Of a stretch of 6,518 bases of DNA, positions 1-6,317 are shown one piece after another. Position 1 is the first letter of the stretch. The number at the start of each line of letters is the position of its first letter. The notes under the pieces are model-generated. The model did not search any database. It worked only from the letters and a program-made list of their open reading frames with translations, and had not been told where the DNA came from. Source of the DNA: Cloacimonetes bacterium UBA5456 (GTDB lineage Bacteria > Cloacimonadota > Cloacimonadia > Cloacimonadales > Cloacimonadaceae); NCBI GenBank assembly GCA_002427325.1, contig DIQS01000023.1:1-6518 (forward strand). Direction: 5' to 3'. The position numbers were made by a program, and so were the translations under genes.

Positions 1-261
1 TCAGGACACCTCATCTTGTTGCCCATGAACCCGTTAAAAATGTGCGAAGCACATCCAATCAAACGTGAGCGAAGCGAATCCAGAAAGTCGGATGATGTCG
101 GCGGTTTTGGAAGCCTCATCGTTGCCAGTGAAAACAGAGTTTTCAGTCTGTGAATGGAAAAGCAGGTGCTGCTAATGTGCTACTTTTATTTCTCGGCTTG
201 AGAGTTTAGCATTTGGCATCCATACCATCAAAATCCTGAACTCAAGGCTGTTTCTAAGCTA

Positions 262-285
262 CCGGATGCGCTGGAGCGCATGCGG
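262..285. repeat. REP-like palindrome
   Basis: CCG-G-ATGCGCT-GG-AGCGCAT-G-CGG forms a stem of about ten pairs with one G/G mismatch, symmetric about GG at 273-274. It is GC-rich within a more AT-rich intergenic region, like the REP elements found between genes elsewhere. No T-run follows on either strand, so it is not a simple terminator. Confidence 0.5.
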
Positions 286-329
286 CAACGGGGACGCTTG
301 CGCACCAATTCACTAAGCACAGCACAGCC

Positions 330-347
330 AATCCGTGAAATCCGTGT
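330..347. repeat. Tandem 9-base repeat AATCCGTG(A/T)
   Basis: AATCCGTGA is followed directly by AATCCGTGT. Two copies only; it could be part of a larger interspersed repeat or chance. Confidence 0.5.
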
Positions 348-388
348 TCTATTATTCAAATCAGCATAGAAAATATTATATACATACC

Positions 389-415
389 AAAAACCGGCTC
401 CACCAAGGAAGCCGG
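389..415 (-). terminator. Rho-independent terminator at the end of the operon
   Basis: Read on the minus strand, CCGGCTTCC pairs with GGAGCCGG around a five-base loop TTGGT, with one bulged base. The stem is followed at once by TTTTTGG and an AT-rich stretch. It begins 29 bases after the rfbB stop codon, so it closes the transcript after rfbB. Confidence 0.82.
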
Positions 416-444
416 CATATATCACTTTCAAAAACAATTAAGGC

Positions 445-1518
445 TTATTTGATCAAGCCCAAACGCTCCTGTTGATAGCTCTTATCTTGGATGTTTTTCC
501 ACCACTGTCTATTTTCCAGATACCAGGCAATCGTCTTGCGGATACCGGTGGGAAAGGTCTCTTTGGGAACCCAGCCCAGTTCGTTTTCGATCTTACTTGC
601 ATCAATGGCATAGCGCATATCGTGCCCGGGTCTATCCTGAACAAAGGTAATCAGTTCCTTATAGCTTTTCACCTGTTTGGAAGGCTCCATCTCGTCTAAG
701 ATCTCGCAGATTATGTGCACGATATCGATGTTCTTGATCTCGTTATGTCCGCCGATGTTATAGGTCTCGCCTATTCTGCCTTTTTTGATGATGGTATTGA
801 TAGCTTCACAGTGATCCGTCACGTAGAGCCAATCGCGCACGTTCAGCCCCTCGCCATACACGGGCAGAGGCTTGTGTTCCAAGCAGTTCAGCACCATGAG
901 CGGGATCAGCTTTTCGGGGAACTGATAGCCACCATAGTTATTGGAGCAATTGGAAATCGTGATGGGCAGTCCAAAGGTTCTGTGCCAAGCTCTCAGCAGG
1001 TGATCACTCGCCGCTTTCGATGCCGAATATGGTGAGGAAGGATCGTATGGCGTGGTCTCTAAGAAAAGCCCCGTATCACCCAGCGAGCCATAGACCTCGT
1101 CCGTGGAAACATGATGAAAGCGGAATACTTTCTTTTCTTCATCCGAGAGGCTTTTATAATAGTCCATTGCGGCGATGAGCATCACGGCTGTTCCCGTCAC
1201 GTTCGTCTCGATGAATTCCAGCGGCCCATCGATCGATCTATCCACGTGCGATTCTGCGGCAAAGTTCACGATCGTATCCGGCTTAAAATCCATGATGATC
1301 TTATGCACTCTCTCCTTATCACAGATAGAGGCGTGCTCAAAGAAATAGCGCTTTCCGCCAAAGCGCTCTTCGATATCACTGAGTGATTGCAGATTCCCCG
1401 CATAAGTGAGCGCATCGAGATTGAGAATCTTTCCTTCAAAATTTGGGTCATTAAACATAAAATGGATATAGTTTGCGCCGATAAAGCCCGCACCACCAGT
1501 TACAAGAATGTTCTTCAT
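445..1518 (-). CDS. rfbB: dTDP-glucose 4,6-dehydratase (RmlB/RfbB)
   Basis: This cytoplasmic enzyme converts dTDP-glucose to dTDP-4-keto-6-deoxyglucose using bound NAD+, the second step towards dTDP-L-rhamnose and related deoxysugars. The 357-residue protein is full length for the family. Visible motifs are the Rossmann GGAGFIG (8-14), NLDALTYAGN (33-42), AAESHVDRS (87-95), STDEVYG (138-144, with the T-D-E catalytic triplet), Y164-x-x-x-K168 (PYSASK), NNYGGYQFPEKLIP (193-206), RDW (228-230) and RPGHDMRYAID (296-306). The LDALTYAGN and RPGHD.RYAID stretches distinguish RmlB from GalE-type epimerases. The start is supported by GAGG five bases upstream, overlapping the parB stop codon, and by the Rossmann strand beginning at once. 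It is the last gene of the operon, two bases after parB. No rfbA, rfbC or rfbD is in the window, so the partners must lie elsewhere. I am very sure of the family; the final sugar product is unknown. Confidence 0.97.
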   Translation of the reverse strand: MKNILVTGGAGFIGANYIHFMFNDPNFEGKILNLDALTYAGNLQSLSDIEERFGGKRYFFEHASICDKERVHKIIMDFKPDTIVNFAAESHVDRSIDGPLEFIETNVTGTAVMLIAAMDYYKSLSDEEKKVFRFHHVSTDEVYGSLGDTGLFLETTPYDPSSPYSASKAASDHLLRAWHRTFGLPITISNCSNNYGGYQFPEKLIPLMVLNCLEHKPLPVYGEGLNVRDWLYVTDHCEAINTIIKKGRIGETYNIGGHNEIKNIDIVHIICEILDEMEPSKQVKSYKELITFVQDRPGHDMRYAIDASKIENELGWVPKETFPTGIRKTIAWYLENRQWWKNIQDKSYQQERLGLIK

Positions 1519-1520
1519 TT

Positions 1521-2369
1521 TTACCTCATTTTCTCTAATGTTTCAATTATTTGTTCAAATTCATAGGGGTTATTATATTCCAATGTGATCTTCCCTTTGC
1601 CGCGGTTTTCCTGAACTTTCACACGCAGGTTAAAGACCTTTCTAAATTCCTGCTCGAGGAAGCGGCTGTTATCCGAATTATGTTTCTCTGCCGCCCTATT
1701 TTCTTGCAGGCTAAAGTCTTTGGCTTTGGCCTCGGCTTGACGCACATTGAGTTGAAATTTCAGGATATGCTGTGCAAAAGCCAATTGCAATTCCTCTTTT
1801 GCCATGAGGATAGCGCGTCCGTGCCCCGCACTCAACTGATTTGCAGCGATCATCTCTATCACGCCCTCCGGCAATTTGAGCAATCTCAGGCTGTTGCTGA
1901 TGGTGGCTCGATCTTTCCCGATGATCTGCGCAATCTGTGCATGGGTGAGCTCAAAGTCTTCAGACATAGTTTGATAGGCAAGTGCTTCCTCAATCGGATC
2001 GAGGTCTTCTCTTTGCACGTTTTCGATGATCGCCATCTGCAATTGTTCTTTTTGCGAGACCGAACGGATCACCACCGGAACGCTGTCCAAACCCGCGAGT
2101 TTTGCGGCTTCCAGGCGTCTTTCTCCGGCGATGAGTTCATAGTCGCTACCATCGCTTTTGGTGACTATGAGCGGCTGAATAATGCCGTTTTCAAGGATGG
2201 ATTGCGAGAGTTCGCGCAGCTTTTCAACGTCGAAATGCTTACGCGGCTGATAGCGATTTGATTTTATCCGCGCAATGGGCAGGGTGCTTAGCCCCGCCTG
2301 ATTTTGCCTGCTTTCTTCTTCGGCATTAGGGATGAGGGCAGAGAGTCCGCGACCAAGTCTTTCATTCAT
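1521..2369 (-). CDS. parB: Chromosome partitioning protein ParB (Spo0J family)
   Basis: ParB binds parS sites near the origin, loads and slides as a CTP-dependent clamp, and stimulates the ParA ATPase to segregate origins. The 282-residue protein is a normal chromosomal ParB. In order it shows the N-terminal LGRGLSALI (5-13, the usual ParA-contacting region), NRYQPRKHF (38-46), GIIQPLIV (62-69), the CTP-binding GERRLEAAKLAG (82-93) and ENVQRED (116-122), a helix-turn-helix around 142-164 (IAQIIGKDRATISNSLRLL), SAGHGRAIL (180-188) and a C-terminal dimerisation segment (about 245-280). The region 205-240 is charged and probably a flexible linker. The start is set by an AGAGGA Shine-Dalgarno five bases upstream and by the family-typical N-terminus. 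It lies 11 bases after parA and is surely co-transcribed with it. No key residue is missing. Confidence 0.97.
   Translation of the reverse strand: MNERLGRGLSALIPNAEEESRQNQAGLSTLPIARIKSNRYQPRKHFDVEKLRELSQSILENGIIQPLIVTKSDGSDYELIAGERRLEAAKLAGLDSVPVVIRSVSQKEQLQMAIIENVQREDLDPIEEALAYQTMSEDFELTHAQIAQIIGKDRATISNSLRLLKLPEGVIEMIAANQLSAGHGRAILMAKEELQLAFAQHILKFQLNVRQAEAKAKDFSLQENRAAEKHNSDNSRFLEQEFRKVFNLRVKVQENRGKGKITLEYNNPYEFEQIIETLEKMR
1524..1527 (-). promoter_or_regulatory. Shine-Dalgarno GAGG of rfbB, abutting the parB stop codon
   Basis: The string GAGGTAA combines the rfbB ribosome binding site with the parB stop codon, five bases before the rfbB ATG. Ribosomes ending parB are therefore placed directly at the rfbB start, which suggests coupling. 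Confidence 0.75.
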
Positions 2370-2374
2370 AAATT

Positions 2375-2380
2375 TCCTCT
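2375..2380 (-). promoter_or_regulatory. Shine-Dalgarno AGAGGA of parB
   Basis: AGAGGA fills the first six bases of the 11-base gap after the parA stop codon and stands five bases before the parB ATG. It confirms this start and suggests stronger initiation than for parA. Confidence 0.8.
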
Positions 2381-3145
2381 TTATACAGAGCGTTCCACGA
2401 CTTCATTGGCAAGATTCAGATAGCTGAGCGCACCCGGCGAGCGAATATCATAGAGAAAGATAGGCTTGCCAAAGCTCGGTGCTTCAGTGAGTTTAATGTT
2501 TCGCGGAATAACGCTACGAAATACTTTTTCTTTGAAATAACGATGAACCTCTTTGGCGACTTGCATGGAGAGATTGACGCGCTTGTCATACATTGTGAGC
2601 AAGATGCCCATGATCCCCAGCCCGGGATTGAGGTTCTTTTGGATGAGTCGGATCGTTGTAAGCAATTGGCTAACCCCTTCCAGCGCATAGTATTCACACT
2701 GAATGGGAACAATCACATCCGTGGAAGCCGTCATCGCATTCACCGTGAGCAGTCCCAAGGAAGGCGGGCAATCTATGAGGATATAGTCCCAATCATTTAG
2801 AATGGGCTGAAGCGCTTCTTTGAGCTTGTGCTCACGCGCAAATTCATGCACCAATTCTATTTCCGCACCCGTGAGATCGATGTTTCCCGGAACGCAAAAG
2901 AGGTTTTTGGTATCCGTAGGCAAGATGCAATCCGTCATCGGCACCCTCCCGATGAGAGCGTCATAGGACTGCAATTCCACCTTTTCCTTATCGATTCCCA
3001 CTCCGCTGGTTGCATTGCCTTGCGGATCAAAGTCGATCAGCAGTGTTTTCTTTTCCAGAACGGCCAATGCTGCTGCGAGGTTCACGCTCGTCGTGGTCTT
3101 CCCCACTCCGCCTTTTTGGTTTACAATCGTAATTACTTTTGCCAT
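2381..3145 (-). CDS. parA: Chromosome partitioning ATPase ParA (Soj type)
   Basis: ParA is a Walker-type ATPase that dimerises on ATP, binds nucleoid DNA non-specifically and moves ParB-parS complexes. The 254-residue length and the absence of an N-terminal helix-turn-helix place it with chromosomal Soj proteins rather than P1-type plasmid ParA, which also acts as a repressor. The deviant Walker A motif KGGVGKTT (11-18) carries the signature K11 and catalytic K16. DFDPQGN (38-44) is the Walker A' motif with D40, LIDCPPS (123-129) is Walker B with D125, and IPRN...EAPSFGKPI (213-229) is the conserved C-terminal signature. The start at MAKVITIVNQ is where Soj proteins normally begin, although the Shine-Dalgarno spacing is long. 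It lies between rsmG (25 bases) and parB (11 bases), the usual order near origins. All nucleotide-binding residues are present. Confidence 0.97.
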   Translation of the reverse strand: MAKVITIVNQKGGVGKTTTSVNLAAALAVLEKKTLLIDFDPQGNATSGVGIDKEKVELQSYDALIGRVPMTDCILPTDTKNLFCVPGNIDLTGAEIELVHEFAREHKLKEALQPILNDWDYILIDCPPSLGLLTVNAMTASTDVIVPIQCEYYALEGVSQLLTTIRLIQKNLNPGLGIMGILLTMYDKRVNLSMQVAKEVHRYFKEKVFRSVIPRNIKLTEAPSFGKPIFLYDIRSPGALSYLNLANEVVERSV

Positions 3146-3159
3146 ATTGCTTTTTTATT

Positions 3160-3164
3160 TCCTT
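3160..3164 (-). promoter_or_regulatory. Shine-Dalgarno AAGGA of parA with unusually long spacing
   Basis: AAGGA lies 14 bases upstream of the parA ATG, separated by an A-rich stretch. Spacing of 5-9 bases is usual, so parA may start less efficiently than parB. No other start fits, because the protein already begins where Soj proteins do. Confidence 0.5.
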
Positions 3165-3170
3165 AAAATA

Positions 3171-3812
3171 CTATCGAATCATTAAGTCCCTTTGAGCCAC
3201 AGAAATCAACCTGCGCTCGCCTAAGATTTCGTCCTTAGTTTTATATATCTCTTCATATCGTATCCCGTTGAGATCGTCGAGATTACGAGATTTATACATG
3301 ATCAGTTTGCCCGAAGGCTTGAGCAATCGTCTCAGCGGCGAGTGATAGCGCTCCTCTAAAGCGACTGCACGGCAAAGAATATAGTCGAAGCTGGGGCGGC
3401 GTGCCACATAGGCATAATCTTCCAAACGGGCGCATTCTACGCTCGTGTTGGGCAGCTTCAACGCTTCCACCATCTCACTGATTGCCTTAGTCTTTTTATT
3501 GATGCTATCCAAGAGAACCATCTCGACTTCGGGAACCATGAGCTTGATCGGGATACCCGGCAATCCACCGCCCGTGCCAAAATCCAGCACCGTCTTTCCT
3601 GCTAAGTCCAAACATTCCATTGCCGACAAGCTGTCAAGAAAATGATTGACCCAATAGTTATCCGGCGGCATTTTACGCGAAATTAGATTAACATTTTTAT
3701 TGTGGCTCACCAAAAGCTTGTGATAGTGTTCAAATTGACCCATGAGAACATCGGCGTTCTCCGGTCTTTTCTCTTTGAGATATTCTTCAAATACTTGTTT
3801 TTGTAAAATCAT
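3171..3812 (-). CDS. rsmG: 16S rRNA (guanine-527-N7)-methyltransferase RsmG (GidB)
   Basis: RsmG transfers a methyl group from S-adenosylmethionine to N7 of G527 in 16S rRNA; its loss gives low-level streptomycin resistance in known bacteria. The 213-residue protein matches the family length. An N-terminal helical part carries NKNVNLISRK (38-47) and HFLDSL (57-62). The SAM-binding Rossmann motif DFGTGGGLPGIPIK is at 77-90, LLDSINKK at 100-107, and CRAVA at 147-151 takes the place of the commoner SRAVA. YK at 173-174 lies in the late strand. Its ATG overlaps the upstream TGA as ATGA, and AAGGA lies six bases upstream inside the end of that gene, so translational coupling is likely. Pairing with parA-parB is typical; the preceding gene is not the usual mnmG. 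Confidence 0.96.
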   Translation of the reverse strand: MILQKQVFEEYLKEKRPENADVLMGQFEHYHKLLVSHNKNVNLISRKMPPDNYWVNHFLDSLSAMECLDLAGKTVLDFGTGGGLPGIPIKLMVPEVEMVLLDSINKKTKAISEMVEALKLPNTSVECARLEDYAYVARRPSFDYILCRAVALEERYHSPLRRLLKPSGKLIMYKSRNLDDLNGIRYEEIYKTKDEILGERRLISVAQRDLMIR

Positions 3813-6271
3813 TTATCGTCCTTTTTTATCTTTCGCAAAAGTGCCTGTATCAGGAATGACGCATCATCCTCAAAGCTCTTTAGAGCCTCTTTTGCGGCGG
3901 CACTCTTGTGCATGCTGATGGAGCGGACTTTGAGAAACCTGAGCCGCTCGTTCTCGGGGTTTGGATACGATGTTAAAAGTTCTAAACTTTCCGGGGAATC
4001 AAATATTCCCAGCGATGAAATGCAGTTGGGCAGATATTGCCCTTTTTCAATGTAATCGCTGAGGATGGGGATGAGTCGCTCGTCTTCCTCGCCCGCCAAG
4101 AGCGAGATAGCCGTCTTTGCCACCAGCGAATCGGCATCAGTGCTACGCTCGAGCAATCTATCCCTAAAATCCGCACTATGTTCAGCCAAACTCTGCAGAG
4201 CGCGATATTCCAAGCCGGAATTATTTGCCAGCTTGTTTTCAAGAATATACTCTGTAGCCTCATCGGCTCTTTCTTTCATGATGCGTCGCGCTTCTCTCAC
4301 GCGCTGAATCGCTGAACCCACTTCCCATTCGGATGCAGCTGCAAAGACCTCTGCGATGGGAGCATCTGCCTCAGGCGCAGCGTCTTGCTCATACACCGGT
4401 GCCTGCTCTTCTGCCTCCGGCTTTTCATAGAGTTCAGCATCCATACCAAAGCCATAAGTGCCCTTGAGCCAAGTGTTGTTATTTGCCATCTCACCTTGTG
4501 GATAGAGGTCTTCACCGCCTCCATCGAGGAAGATGCCTATGCCGCCCGTATTGCGGCTAAAATTCGCACTGCCATAGTTTTGACTCTCGTCTCGCTCATA
4601 GCGGTCATTGCCTTCTCTATCTACGAAGATTCCCAAAGAATTGGAGAGTCCCAAGCCATTGCCGCCATGAATGGAATAGGCGTCGTTCCCGCCCGCATCT
4701 ACCAAGATGCCAAAGCTCCAATCATGCCCCGCACCTTGTCCGGGTCCATTGCGGCTGTAATATGCATCGTCCCCGCTGTGATCATAAAGCACTCCGCAAG
4801 CCATGTGAATCCCTGAGCCTTGCGGATAGTAAACTGCGTTATAGACATCGTTTCCGCCTTCATCGATGAGCATCCCGGCGGCGAACCAATATCCCACGCC
4901 CTGAGCATAGACTCCGCCCATATATTTGTCGCTGCCATCCTTATCATAGAGCAAGCCCAGCCCGCCCCCGAGATGAGGACGCATCCCAAATCCCATACCT
5001 TGTCCCATGGTTCGATAGTCCAGCGGCATGAGCGGTGCATGAAAATATCTCCCGCCCAAATAATAGCTATCCGAGCCCTGATAGTCCGCCAAAAGCCCCG
5101 CAGCAAGACATCCGCCAAAAGCCTGAGCCATGGCATGCGCACGATAGGAATCGTTCCCCTCTTTGTCAATCAGCGCCGAGATTCCCAAAAGCGCAGCACC
5201 CTGAGAGAAGACCCCGCTCTGATAGCAATCGTCCCCCTTCCTATCTTCGAAGATAGAGGCGCCTAAAACGGCGGCAAAACTCAGATCGTGCAGAGCATAG
5301 ACATCATCACCAGCCAAGTCTGCTCCGATGAATATCCCGCCCAATCCGCTGAAAAAGGGATCGCTGTTGTGATAGAAATCATCTCCCTCAAAATCGAGGA
5401 AAAAGAGGAGCGGTGCCGCTTTATTGGCAAAGAGACTCATCTCATAGACCTCATTACCGGCGGGTTCTATGAGCATACAAACCGGAATATTCTGATATTT
5501 GCGCGGCAAATTGCGATATACGTCATTACCCACGCTCCCATAAATCATCAGTCCGTGCCGGCTCTTATAATACTTTATCTTCTTATTTTCAAATCTATTG
5601 TGTTCAAGTATCTTATGCAGTTGATTCGCCTCGCAGATGGCTTTCCCCATTTTCCCGAAATCCACCATCTCGATGAGATCAACCAGCTCTTCCATTTCAA
5701 AAGTCTCCGGCTCCTGCAGCGCATAGCGTTCAAAGAGGGACTGATATTGCTCTGCATCTTCGCTTTCGACGAGAGTTAAGATCAACATCGCCAGCAGCTT
5801 ATCCCTTTGCTCGGCACTGAGCTTTGCAAAGGAACTATCCCATAACTCGGCGATATTATCCATGCATTTTTCGGCAAAGCGAAACAGGGCTTTGGAACTA
5901 TTAAAACGGATGTTTTCGCGACTGGTAAAAGGAATGTCCTCGTCCCAGGCGATATACATCAAGTGCGAAAGAATCGCGCTTTTATCCCCTTCCGCCATGA
6001 TTTTTCTGAGATCAGAAACCTGATCCAAGGCGTTCGCCCCTTCGTTTAGAAGCCTCATCACCCACGGGCTTTTAGCTTTCGTGGAAGGATCCCAATCCCT
6101 GTAAAACGATAGATGTTCCAGCCCAAAGCCTTCCGAGGCGAGCATTTGGTCGATCGCCTCAAGTTCAGCCGGGTTCAAAATCTCATACTTTGCCCAAGAT
6201 ACACCGAAGCTCAGGCAAAAAAAAGCCATGATTAGCACGATATATCTAATTTTGATACTATTAAAACTCAT
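3809..6271 (-). CDS. Secreted protein with about 13 G(N/D)DxY repeats and a HEAT-like C-terminus, function unknown
   Basis: I do not recognise a named family. The 820-residue protein starts with a Sec signal peptide: basic K7/R9, a hydrophobic core at 10-26 and a likely cleavage after A27. C19 is not in a good lipobox, so lipoprotein export is unlikely. Residues 28-235 look alpha-helical and charged. Residues 240-590 hold about 13 copies of hydrophobic-x-D-x-x-G-(N/D)-D-x-Y, ending at Y252, 276, 300, 325, 350, 376, 403, 450, 477, 504, 532, 558 and 590. Several copies are separated by a QGxG segment and a Gly-rich strand. A Glu/Pro/Ala-rich linker (611-645) leads to helical, HEAT-like repeats (about 650-815). 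Start: GAGG five bases upstream, directly below a strong promoter. It leads the operon and overlaps rsmG by four bases. A periplasmic or surface location is inferred from the signal; a structural or Ca2+-binding solenoid is speculation. Confidence 0.9.
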   Translation of the reverse strand: MSFNSIKIRYIVLIMAFFCLSFGVSWAKYEILNPAELEAIDQMLASEGFGLEHLSFYRDWDPSTKAKSPWVMRLLNEGANALDQVSDLRKIMAEGDKSAILSHLMYIAWDEDIPFTSRENIRFNSSKALFRFAEKCMDNIAELWDSSFAKLSAEQRDKLLAMLILTLVESEDAEQYQSLFERYALQEPETFEMEELVDLIEMVDFGKMGKAICEANQLHKILEHNRFENKKIKYYKSRHGLMIYGSVGNDVYRNLPRKYQNIPVCMLIEPAGNEVYEMSLFANKAAPLLFFLDFEGDDFYHNSDPFFSGLGGIFIGADLAGDDVYALHDLSFAAVLGASIFEDRKGDDCYQSGVFSQGAALLGISALIDKEGNDSYRAHAMAQAFGGCLAAGLLADYQGSDSYYLGGRYFHAPLMPLDYRTMGQGMGFGMRPHLGGGLGLLYDKDGSDKYMGGVYAQGVGYWFAAGMLIDEGGNDVYNAVYYPQGSGIHMACGVLYDHSGDDAYYSRNGPGQGAGHDWSFGILVDAGGNDAYSIHGGNGLGLSNSLGIFVDREGNDRYERDESQNYGSANFSRNTGGIGIFLDGGGEDLYPQGEMANNNTWLKGTYGFGMDAELYEKPEAEEQAPVYEQDAAPEADAPIAEVFAAASEWEVGSAIQRVREARRIMKERADEATEYILENKLANNSGLEYRALQSLAEHSADFRDRLLERSTDADSLVAKTAISLLAGEEDERLIPILSDYIEKGQYLPNCISSLGIFDSPESLELLTSYPNPENERLRFLKVRSISMHKSAAAKEALKSFEDDASFLIQALLRKIKKDDK
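3819..3823 (-). promoter_or_regulatory. Shine-Dalgarno AAGGA of rsmG, inside the upstream gene
   Basis: AAGGA lies six bases before the rsmG ATG and is part of the last Lys-Asp codons of the repeat protein. With the ATGA overlap at 3809-3812 it supports rsmG being translated by reinitiating or coupled ribosomes. Confidence 0.75.
3827..4324 (-). other. HEAT-like helical C-terminal domain of the repeat protein (residues about 650-815)
   Basis: The region alternates amphipathic helices with short turns, for example EYRALQSLAEHS, SLVAKTAISLLAGEEDERLI and ESLELLTSYP, each resembling a HEAT or armadillo half-repeat with small residues at packing positions. Such domains usually bind other proteins. 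It is separated from the solenoid-like part by an acidic, proline- and alanine-rich linker at 4337-4441. The domain name is a judgement from helix pattern, not a profile match. Confidence 0.6.
4502..5554 (-). repeat. Thirteen-copy protein repeat, consensus G-h-h-h-x-D-x-x-G-(N/D)-D-x-Y
   Basis: The repeats cover residues 240-590. Clear copies include LIDKEGNDSY (367-376), LYDKDGSDKY (441-450), LIDEGGNDVY (468-477), LVDAGGNDAY (523-532) and FVDREGNDRY (549-558). Early copies such as LIEPAGNEVY (267-276) are more divergent. Period, measured Tyr to Tyr, is 24-28 residues except for one 47-residue and one 32-residue interval. Copies 8-12 are the most alike and carry a QGxG or GNGLG element 15-20 residues before the motif. 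A regular short period with conserved Gly, Asp and Tyr suggests a beta-solenoid (inference). Confidence 0.9.
6191..6271 (-). other. Sec signal peptide of the repeat protein (residues 1-27)
   Basis: The n-region has K7 and R9, followed by an uninterrupted hydrophobic stretch from Y10 to W26. S-W-A at 25-27 fits a signal peptidase I site before K28. The only cysteine, C19, follows A-F-F and so does not match the L-(A/S/T/V/I)-(G/A/S)-C lipobox. Confidence 0.85.
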
Positions 6272-6276
6272 CTATA

Positions 6277-6280
6277 CCTC
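6277..6280 (-). promoter_or_regulatory. Shine-Dalgarno GAGG of the repeat-protein gene
   Basis: GAGG lies five bases before the ATG at 6271 and fixes the start. Because the predicted transcript begins near 6282, this site would sit at the very 5' end of the mRNA. Confidence 0.75.
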
Positions 6281-6288
6281 TATAAGTC

Positions 6289-6317
6289 ATTCTAAATAAA
6301 TGCCGCTTTGCTGTCAA
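6289..6317 (-). promoter_or_regulatory. Sigma70-type promoter of the five-gene operon
   Basis: On the minus strand a perfect -35 box TTGACA (6312-6317) is followed by exactly 17 bases and a -10 box TAGAAT (6289-6294), one mismatch from TATAAT. An A-rich stretch lies directly upstream (about 6321-6337) and could act as an UP element. The predicted transcription start is near 6282, only about ten bases before the ATG at 6271. I see no comparably good promoter inside the operon. Confidence 0.82.

Larger units (their letters stand above)
1..388. other. Non-coding intergenic region with several small hairpins
   Basis: No credible gene is seen on either strand downstream of the operon terminator. 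The region holds perfect short inverted repeats at 40-54 (ATGTGC/GCACAT, loop GAA), 129-145 (TGAAAAC/GTTTTCA, loop AGA) and 161-173 (AGCAG/CTGCT, loop GTG), a longer palindrome at 262-285 and a tandem 9-mer at 330-347. The sequences GTGCGAAGCACATCCA and GTGAGCGAAGCGAATCCA near 42-81 are an imperfect direct repeat. It may be a patchwork of small interspersed repeats or decayed sequence. Confidence 0.6.

Noticed and set aside
40..153. Plus-strand 37-residue open frame starting at the ATG in the first hairpin
   Set aside because: It has no ribosome binding site, is low complexity (repeated Ser, Glu, Arg) and coincides with the imperfect repeats.
228..437. Minus-strand 69-residue open frame
   Set aside because: It runs through the operon terminator and the REP-like palindrome and resembles no known protein. 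Its hydrophobic start comes from the terminator sequence.
1551..2261. Plus-strand 236-residue open frame antisense to parB
   Set aside because: It is a shadow of a full-length, motif-complete parB and resembles no known family.
2497..2515. Possible parS site: TGTTTCGCGGAATA inside parA
   Set aside because: Only about 10 of 16 positions match the parS consensus and the palindrome is broken. The bases encode the conserved IPRNIK motif of ParA, which explains them. No better parS match was seen in the window.
4497..4505. Possible DnaA box (TGTGGATAG) and thus a replication origin
   Set aside because: It is a single near-match inside the repeat-protein gene with no cluster of boxes or AT-rich unwinding region. 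The origin may be nearby but is not shown here.
4502..5554. RTX toxin or haemolysin-type calcium-binding repeats
   Set aside because: The GGNDxY cores resemble RTX, but the period is 24-28 residues rather than nine, there is an N-terminal Sec signal instead of a type I secretion C-terminus, and the GGxGxDxUx tandem pattern is missing.
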